A stretch of DNA of 64,000 bases from Curtobacterium sp. MCSS17_015 (lineage in GTDB: Bacteria; Actinomycetota; Actinomycetes; Actinomycetales; Microbacteriaceae). The notes below the pieces were generated by a model that was given only the letters and a program-made list of their open reading frames with translations, was not told the DNA's origin and ran no database searches. Within the stretch, counting starts at the first letter, position 1. Each line of letters opens with the position of its first letter. The position numbers were made by a program, and so were the translations under genes. Location of the stretch: positions 2,418,001 through 2,482,000 of the forward strand of contig NZ_CP126256.1 in the NCBI RefSeq assembly GCF_003234265.2, read 5' to 3'. Shown piece by piece: positions 59,288-64,000 of this stretch.

Positions 59288-61993
59288 ATGGCCGGTCTCC
59301 TCTACCGCCTCGGTCGCTTCGCGGCCCGCCGACACTGGACGGTGATCATCGCCTGGATCGTCCTCATGGCGATCGCCGGTGTCACCTTCAGCCTGTTCTC
59401 GGGCACCATCTCCTCCTCCATCACCATCCCCGGCACGAAGACCAGCCAGGTGCAGGACGAACTGGCCGACAAGTTCCCGAGCGCGAACGGCGGCAACGGC
59501 ACCCTCGTCTTCCAGACGAAGGACGGCGAGGCCTTCACGGACGCCCAGAAGGACGACGTGAAGTCGTTCCTGACGGACCTCGAGGACCTGCCGGGCGTCA
59601 AGGGCACCACCGACGGCTTCGAGACGCAGCAGCAGCTCGACGACCAGCGGCAGAAGATCGTCGACGGCCGTGAGGAGATCGCCGAGGGGCGCGACCAGAT
59701 CGAGGACGGCCAGGCCCAACTCGACGCCCGGAAGGAGCAGCTGGAGTCCGGCAAGCAGCAGATCGCCGACGCCCAGGCCCAGCTCGACGCCCAGAAGGCG
59801 CAGGCCCAGGCGCAGGCCCAGGCCGCGGGTGCAGCGGCCGCCGCCAGCCCCGCCGCGCAGGCCCAGGCACAGGCCGGCCAGCAGCAGCTCGAGCAGGCGC
59901 AGGCCCAGATCGACGCTCAGCAGCAGCAGATCACGGCGGGCGAGCAGCAGATCGCCGATGCGCAGAAGACCATCGACGAGAACACGCAGAAGCTCGAGGA
60001 CAGCGAGCGCGAGCTCGAACAGGGCTCCGATCTGCTCGACCTGTCGAAGGACATCCGCTTCGTCTCGTCGAACGACTCCGCCGCCATCGGCACGGTGCAG
60101 TTCACGAAGTCGACCTTCGAGGTCCCGCAGACCACGAAGCAGGAGATCGCGGACCGTGCGGACGCTGCGGAGATCAGCGGCGTCGACGTCTTCGTGTCGA
60201 ACGACATCGCCCAGGGCGTGCCCTCGATCCTCGGACCGGGCGAGATCATCGGCGTCGTCATCGCCGCCCTCGTGCTCTTCCTCATGCTCCGCACGATCAT
60301 CGGCGCCGCGATCCCGCTGCTCAGCGCCGTGCTCGGCGTCGGGGTGGCGACGCTCGCGTCGCTGTCCTTCTCGGACCTCGTCGAGTTCATCTCGGTCACG
60401 CCCGTGCTGGGGGTGATGCTCGGCCTGGCGGTCGGCATCGACTACTCACTGTTCATCCTCAACCGGCACCGAGGGCAGCTCAAGCAGGGCATGGGCGTGC
60501 ACGAGTCGATCGGCCTGGCGAACGGCACCTCCGGCAACGCCGTGGTCTTCGCCGGCACGACGGTCATCGTCGCGCTGCTCGCACTGAACATCACCGGCAT
60601 CCCCTTCCTCGGCCTGATGGGCACGGTCGGGGCGGTGGCGGTCCTGTTCGCCATCCTCATCGCGACCTCGTTCACGCCGGCGCTGCTCTCGCTGCTCGGC
60701 TTCCGGATCCTCCGCAAGAAGGAGCGTCAGCAGATCGGGCACACCGGCTCGGTGCAGGTCCCGAACAAGCCGATGTCGACCTGGCGTGCCGTGATCACCC
60801 TCGTCGCGGGCGTCGCCGTCCTCGGCACGATCGCCCTCCCCGCCACCCAGATGCGCCTCGGCCTGCCGTCCGGTTCGTCGGAGGCCGTGGAGTCCAGCCA
60901 GTACAAGGCGTACAAGACGCTCGAGCAGGAGTTCGGCGCCGGTCAGAACGGCCCGCTGCTGGTCGTCGCGACGCTGCCCCAGGCGGTCGACGAGGACGAC
61001 GTCACCGCGACCGAGGTCACGATCGGCCAGGCGCTCGCGGAGAACGGCGACGTCGACGCGGTCCTGCCGATCGGTGCGTCGAAGGACCGCACGATCATCG
61101 CCTTCCAGGTGAAGCCGGACGGCGGCCCGGACAGCGTCTCGACCGAGGAACTCGTCAAGGACCTCCGCGCCCAGAGCGTCTCGACCGACGACGGTGAGGT
61201 GGAGCTCGGCGTCGCCGGCAACGCCAGCGCCAACATCGACGTGTCCGAGAAGCTGGCGAACGTGCTGCCGCTCTACCTCGCGGTCGTCGTCGGGCTGTCG
61301 CTCGTCATCCTCATCATCGTGTTCCGGTCGTTCCTCGTGCCGATCACGGCGACGGCGGGCTTCATCCTGTCGGTGCTCGCCTCGTTCGGTGGTCTGACCG
61401 CGATCTACCAGTTCGGTTGGCTCGGCAGCGTGTTCGGGGTGCACGACCCCGCGCCGATCCTGAGCTTCCTGCCCATCATCGAGATCGGCATCCTGTTCGG
61501 CCTCGCGATGGACTACCAGCTCTTCCTGGTGTCCGGCATGCGGGAGGCGTACGCCCACGGAGCCAGCGCCAAGGTCGCGGTGCAGCGCGGTCTGCACGCC
61601 GGTCGCGCGGTGGTCACTGCGGCCGCGATCATCATGATCTCGGTGTTCGCGGGCTTCATCTTCTCGGAGTCGTCGACCATCAAGCCGATCGGCTTCGGCC
61701 TGGCGTTCGGTGTCCTCCTCGACGCGTTCGTCGTCCGCATGCTGCTCATCCCCGCCGTGATGCACCTGCTCGGCAAGAGCGCCTGGTGGATCCCGAAGTG
61801 GCTCGACCGGATCCTGCCGGACGTCGACGTCGAGGGCGCGAAGCTCGAGCGCATGCAGCCGGCGACGGCGCACGGGTCGCCCGCCGGGTCCGGTGACCGG
61901 GACGGCGACGCCCACCACGGGTCGCACGCGGCCCAGGCCGACCCGGACGCGCCGACGCACGGTTCCGGTCACCCGCCGGCCCACCGCGCGTAG
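59288..61993 (+). CDS. MMPL-family (RND) exporter with coiled-coil/Gln-Ala-rich loop
   Basis: This 901-aa membrane protein starts at ATG 59288 with GGAACGGGG upstream. The first span is near 16-38. A long extracytoplasmic loop (about 40-310) contains heptad-like repeats (EIAEGRDQIEDGQAQLDARK) and an Ala/Gln-rich stretch (residues about 165-230). Two sets of about five to six spans follow, with GIDYSLFILNRHRGQ near 390 and AMDYQLFLVSGMREAY near 740, the MMPL proton-relay Asp-Tyr motifs. A His/Gly/Asp-rich tail ends the protein. It likely exports lipids or drugs. Confidence 0.9.
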   Translation: MAGLLYRLGRFAARRHWTVIIAWIVLMAIAGVTFSLFSGTISSSITIPGTKTSQVQDELADKFPSANGGNGTLVFQTKDGEAFTDAQKDDVKSFLTDLEDLPGVKGTTDGFETQQQLDDQRQKIVDGREEIAEGRDQIEDGQAQLDARKEQLESGKQQIADAQAQLDAQKAQAQAQAQAAGAAAAASPAAQAQAQAGQQQLEQAQAQIDAQQQQITAGEQQIADAQKTIDENTQKLEDSERELEQGSDLLDLSKDIRFVSSNDSAAIGTVQFTKSTFEVPQTTKQEIADRADAAEISGVDVFVSNDIAQGVPSILGPGEIIGVVIAALVLFLMLRTIIGAAIPLLSAVLGVGVATLASLSFSDLVEFISVTPVLGVMLGLAVGIDYSLFILNRHRGQLKQGMGVHESIGLANGTSGNAVVFAGTTVIVALLALNITGIPFLGLMGTVGAVAVLFAILIATSFTPALLSLLGFRILRKKERQQIGHTGSVQVPNKPMSTWRAVITLVAGVAVLGTIALPATQMRLGLPSGSSEAVESSQYKAYKTLEQEFGAGQNGPLLVVATLPQAVDEDDVTATEVTIGQALAENGDVDAVLPIGASKDRTIIAFQVKPDGGPDSVSTEELVKDLRAQSVSTDDGEVELGVAGNASANIDVSEKLANVLPLYLAVVVGLSLVILIIVFRSFLVPITATAGFILSVLASFGGLTAIYQFGWLGSVFGVHDPAPILSFLPIIEIGILFGLAMDYQLFLVSGMREAYAHGASAKVAVQRGLHAGRAVVTAAAIIMISVFAGFIFSESSTIKPIGFGLAFGVLLDAFVVRMLLIPAVMHLLGKSAWWIPKWLDRILPDVDVEGAKLERMQPATAHGSPAGSGDRDGDAHHGSHAAQADPDAPTHGSGHPPAHRA

Positions 61994-62008
61994 GCCGACG
62001 GCGCCGCC

Positions 62009-62057
62009 GACGGGAGGCCCGGTGCCGGTCCACGTGACCGGCACCGGGCCTCCCGTC
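62009..62057. terminator. Perfect 22-bp hairpin after the MMPL gene
   Basis: Arms 62009-62030 (starting GACGGGAGGCCCGGTGCCGG) and 62036-62057 pair exactly around CACGT. No U tract. Confidence 0.8.
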
Positions 62058-62141
62058 CTCCGTCCCGTCCTGCCAGCTCGCCAGGCCCCGCGCGCGATGC
62101 CCTGCACACAGTCCTTCGAGCACGAAGGGTACGGTGTGATC

Positions 62142-62606
62142 ATGCTCGACACCGAGACCGATCCGCTGTCCCTCGACCGGCAGCTCTGCTTCGCCCTCGC
62201 GGCGACGAGCCGCAGCATCGTCGGTCTCTACCGCGAGATGCTCGAACCGATGGGGCTGACGCATCCGCAGTACCTCGTGATGCTCGCCCTCTGGGAGCGG
62301 GACCCGCGGTCCGTGCGGGAGATCGCCGCCGAACTCCGGCTCGAATCCGCGACGCTGAGCCCCCTGCTGAAGCGGCTCGAGGCGTCGGGCTACGTCCGGC
62401 GGGGCCGCAGCACCGAGGATGAACGCCAGCTCGCGGTGTCGCTGACCACGGCAGGCCGGGTGCTCCGCGACCGGGCCGAGGCGGTGCCCGTCGCCGTCGC
62501 CGCCCGACTGGGGTGGCCGGTCGCCCGTCTCGAGGCGCTGAAGAACGAGTTGACCGCGCTCCTCGAGGTTGTCGACCACGCGGACGAGAAACCACGAGTA
62601 CACTAA
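62142..62606 (+). CDS. ohrR: OhrR-like MarR-family peroxide sensor
   Basis: This 154-aa protein starts at ATG 62142. RQLCFALAATSRSIVGLYR near the start carries Cys16 at the position of the OhrR redox cysteine. The wHTH contains REIAAELRLESATLSPLLKRLEASGYVRR and STEDERQLAVSLT. OhrR proteins release DNA when organic peroxide oxidises this Cys. No ohr gene lies beside it here. The nearest enzyme downstream is an OYE-type reductase. Confidence 0.8.
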   Translation: MLDTETDPLSLDRQLCFALAATSRSIVGLYREMLEPMGLTHPQYLVMLALWERDPRSVREIAAELRLESATLSPLLKRLEASGYVRRGRSTEDERQLAVSLTTAGRVLRDRAEAVPVAVAARLGWPVARLEALKNELTALLEVVDHADEKPRVH

Positions 62607-62633
62607 CCATCAGGGCACGAACGGAAGGCAGCC

Positions 62634-62846
62634 ATGGGACGCTTCGCGCAGTGGTACGAACGATGGAACACGACGCTCATCGACAAGATGGGCCCGTCCC
62701 AGATCGGCGCCGGCCACCCCGAGGGCATCGACGACCGCACGGTCGACCGCGAGTGCCCGATCTGCCACCAGCCGCTGTCCCTGCACACCGTGATCCGCCC
62801 CGAGGGACAGGTCCGGTCCTCCACCCTGGTGTGCCCGCGCCGCTGA
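62634..62846 (+). CDS. Small CxxC protein, 70 aa
   Basis: The gene starts at ATG 62634 behind GGAAGG. It is soluble, with RECPICHQPL and a single later Cys (STLVCPRR), which may form a half zinc ribbon. It lies 27 nt after ohrR and may be cotranscribed with it. Function unknown. Confidence 0.6.
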   Translation: MGRFAQWYERWNTTLIDKMGPSQIGAGHPEGIDDRTVDRECPICHQPLSLHTVIRPEGQVRSSTLVCPRR

Positions 62847-62889
62847 TCCCAGCCAGACCGACCACCTCTCCAGCGCGACCGAAGTCGGA

Positions 62890-64000
62890 ATGGGCAACAT
62901 CCGCCACACGTTCCCGCTCGGTGTGAAGCTCTTCGAACCCGCCGACCTCGGCGCCCTCCGACTCAGCAACCGCATCGTCATGGCCCCGCTCACGCGCACG
63001 CGTGCCGGTGAGCACGGTGTCCCGAACGACCTGCTCGTCGAGCACTACGCGCAGCGCGCCGGCCTCGGCATGATCATCACCGAGGGCACGTGGCCCGTGC
63101 AGGAGGGACGCTCGTACCCGGGGCAGCCCGGCATCGAGACCGAGGAGCAGATCGCCGGCTGGCGTCGCGTCGCCGACGCCGTGCACGAGCGCGGCGGCAC
63201 CATCGTCATGCAGCTCATGCACGGAGGCCGCGTGTCGCACCCCTCGATCTCGCAGACCCCCCGCATCGTCGGCCCGAGCGCGGTCGCCGCCCCCGGTCAG
63301 ACGCACCTGGCCGACGGCTCGAAGGCCGACATGCCGGTCCCCCACGAGCTCACCACCGACGAGGTCGCCGAGGCCGTCCAGGGCTTCGTGCAGGCCGCCC
63401 GCAACGCGATCGCGGCCGGCATCGACGGCGTCGAGGTGCACGGCGCGAACGGGTACCTCGTGCACGAGTTCATGTCGTCCCACTCGAACACCCGCACCGA
63501 CCGGTACGGCGGCTCGCCGGAGAACCGCGCGCGCTTCGCGATCGAGGTCACCACGGCCGTCGCCGAGGCCGTCGGCGCGGACCGCACCGGCATCCGCCTG
63601 TCGCCCGAGCACGGCATCCAGGGCGTCATCGAGGACGACGCCGCCGACGTCCGCGCCGTCTACTCCGCGGTCGCCGAGGGCCTGGCGCCGCTCGGCCTCG
63701 CGTTCATCGACCTCCTGCACGCCGAACCAGCCGGTGATTTGGTGCAGCACATCCGCCGGACGGCCGGCGCACCGTTCGTCGTCAACTCCGGCTTCAGCGC
63801 GATGACCACCCGCGACGAGGCGATCATGGTCGTCGACGAGGACATCGCCGACGCCATCGCCGTCGGCCGTCCCGCGATCGCGAACCCGGACCTCGCCGAG
63901 CGCTGGGAGCAGGACGCGGAGCTCAACCAGCCGCGGCCCCAGCTCTTCTACGGCCAGGGCGCCGAGGGCTACACCGACTACCCGACCCTCGCCGAGGTGC
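62890..64000 (+). CDS. Old yellow enzyme-family alkene reductase, 3' end outside window
   Basis: The first 370 residues of an FMN-dependent NADH:flavin oxidoreductase are visible, starting at ATG 62890. Motifs: KLFEPADLGALRLSNRIVMAPLTRTRA (FMN site), GLGMIITEG, VMQLMHGGRVSHP, GVEVHGANGYLVHEFMS (substrate His/Asn pair in HGAN), DRYGGSPENRARF and AVGRPAIANPDLAERW. It reduces activated C=C bonds or nitro groups. The frame runs off the window edge without a stop; family length suggests only a few residues are missing. Confidence 0.9.
   Translation, partial: MGNIRHTFPLGVKLFEPADLGALRLSNRIVMAPLTRTRAGEHGVPNDLLVEHYAQRAGLGMIITEGTWPVQEGRSYPGQPGIETEEQIAGWRRVADAVHERGGTIVMQLMHGGRVSHPSISQTPRIVGPSAVAAPGQTHLADGSKADMPVPHELTTDEVAEAVQGFVQAARNAIAAGIDGVEVHGANGYLVHEFMSSHSNTRTDRYGGSPENRARFAIEVTTAVAEAVGADRTGIRLSPEHGIQGVIEDDAADVRAVYSAVAEGLAPLGLAFIDLLHAEPAGDLVQHIRRTAGAPFVVNSGFSAMTTRDEAIMVVDEDIADAIAVGRPAIANPDLAERWEQDAELNQPRPQLFYGQGAEGYTDYPTLAEV

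Noticed and set aside
1..64000. CRISPR arrays, rRNA and tRNA genes
   Set aside because: No regularly spaced repeats of CRISPR type were seen, and reading the intergenic gaps showed no cloverleaf or rRNA-like sequence. A small missed tRNA cannot be fully excluded without a covariance search.

Overview
The window is high-GC DNA with dense, often overlapping genes, GTG starts, actinobacterial -10 boxes, leaderless starts next to iron boxes and a single-cysteine LMW-type arsenate reductase. This fits an actinomycete, most likely Microbacteriaceae (Curtobacterium-like); that placement is inferred from gene content and style, not from a marker gene. No rRNA, tRNA or CRISPR array was seen.

Layout. 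(1) 1-3250: partial gene, Eis-like acetyltransferase, Gly/Gln-rich protein, a candidate structured RNA and a 37-aa membrane peptide. (2) 3270-13862: L-arabinose region: araB-araD-araA followed by an alditol-oxidase-like flavoprotein, a LacI-type regulator, and a divergent ChvE/GguA/GguB-type sugar ABC transporter. (3) 13883-19783: GH13 glycosidase, zinc-finger/DUF3253-like protein, a putative HEPN/MNT toxin-antitoxin pair, a spore-photoproduct-lyase-like radical SAM protein and small unknowns. (4) 19794-31850: glycan use: GH35 beta-galactosidase with its own ABC transporter and LacI regulator, then GH51 arabinofuranosidase divergent from a second oligosaccharide ABC transporter. Five identical 12-bp palindromes (GTGAGCGCTCAC) tie the arabinose operon, the ChvE-type transporter, the arabinofuranosidase and the second ABC transporter into one probable regulon. 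(5) 31864-39173: VOC protein, lipoprotein, siderophore-interacting reductase, a four-gene Fe-siderophore ABC transporter with IdeR/DtxR-type boxes, and an alpha/beta hydrolase.

(6) 39255-53995: a complete 14.7-kb Tn552-family transposon. It has matching terminal inverted repeats, a perfect 7-bp target duplication (GAACCGC) and a serine resolvase - DD35E transposase - AAA ATPase module at the right. Cargo: arsenic genes (two mechanistically different ArsC, ArsB, two flavoproteins, ArsR), tandem MerR regulators with a SulP transporter, a stand-alone LacI DNA-binding domain, and a probable copper group (DUF4396 protein, His/Met/Cys-rich membrane protein, DUF305 lipoprotein, 18-cysteine four-helix copper protein). 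A second left-end copy inside the element and a duplicated segment of about 70 bp indicate that it was assembled from two related transposons.

(7) 54044-64000: small membrane protein, class A beta-lactamase, SDR and NmrA-type oxidoreductases with a MarR regulator, zinc-ribbon protein, TetR regulator with a large MMPL exporter, OhrR-like regulator, small CxxC protein and a 3'-truncated OYE-family reductase.
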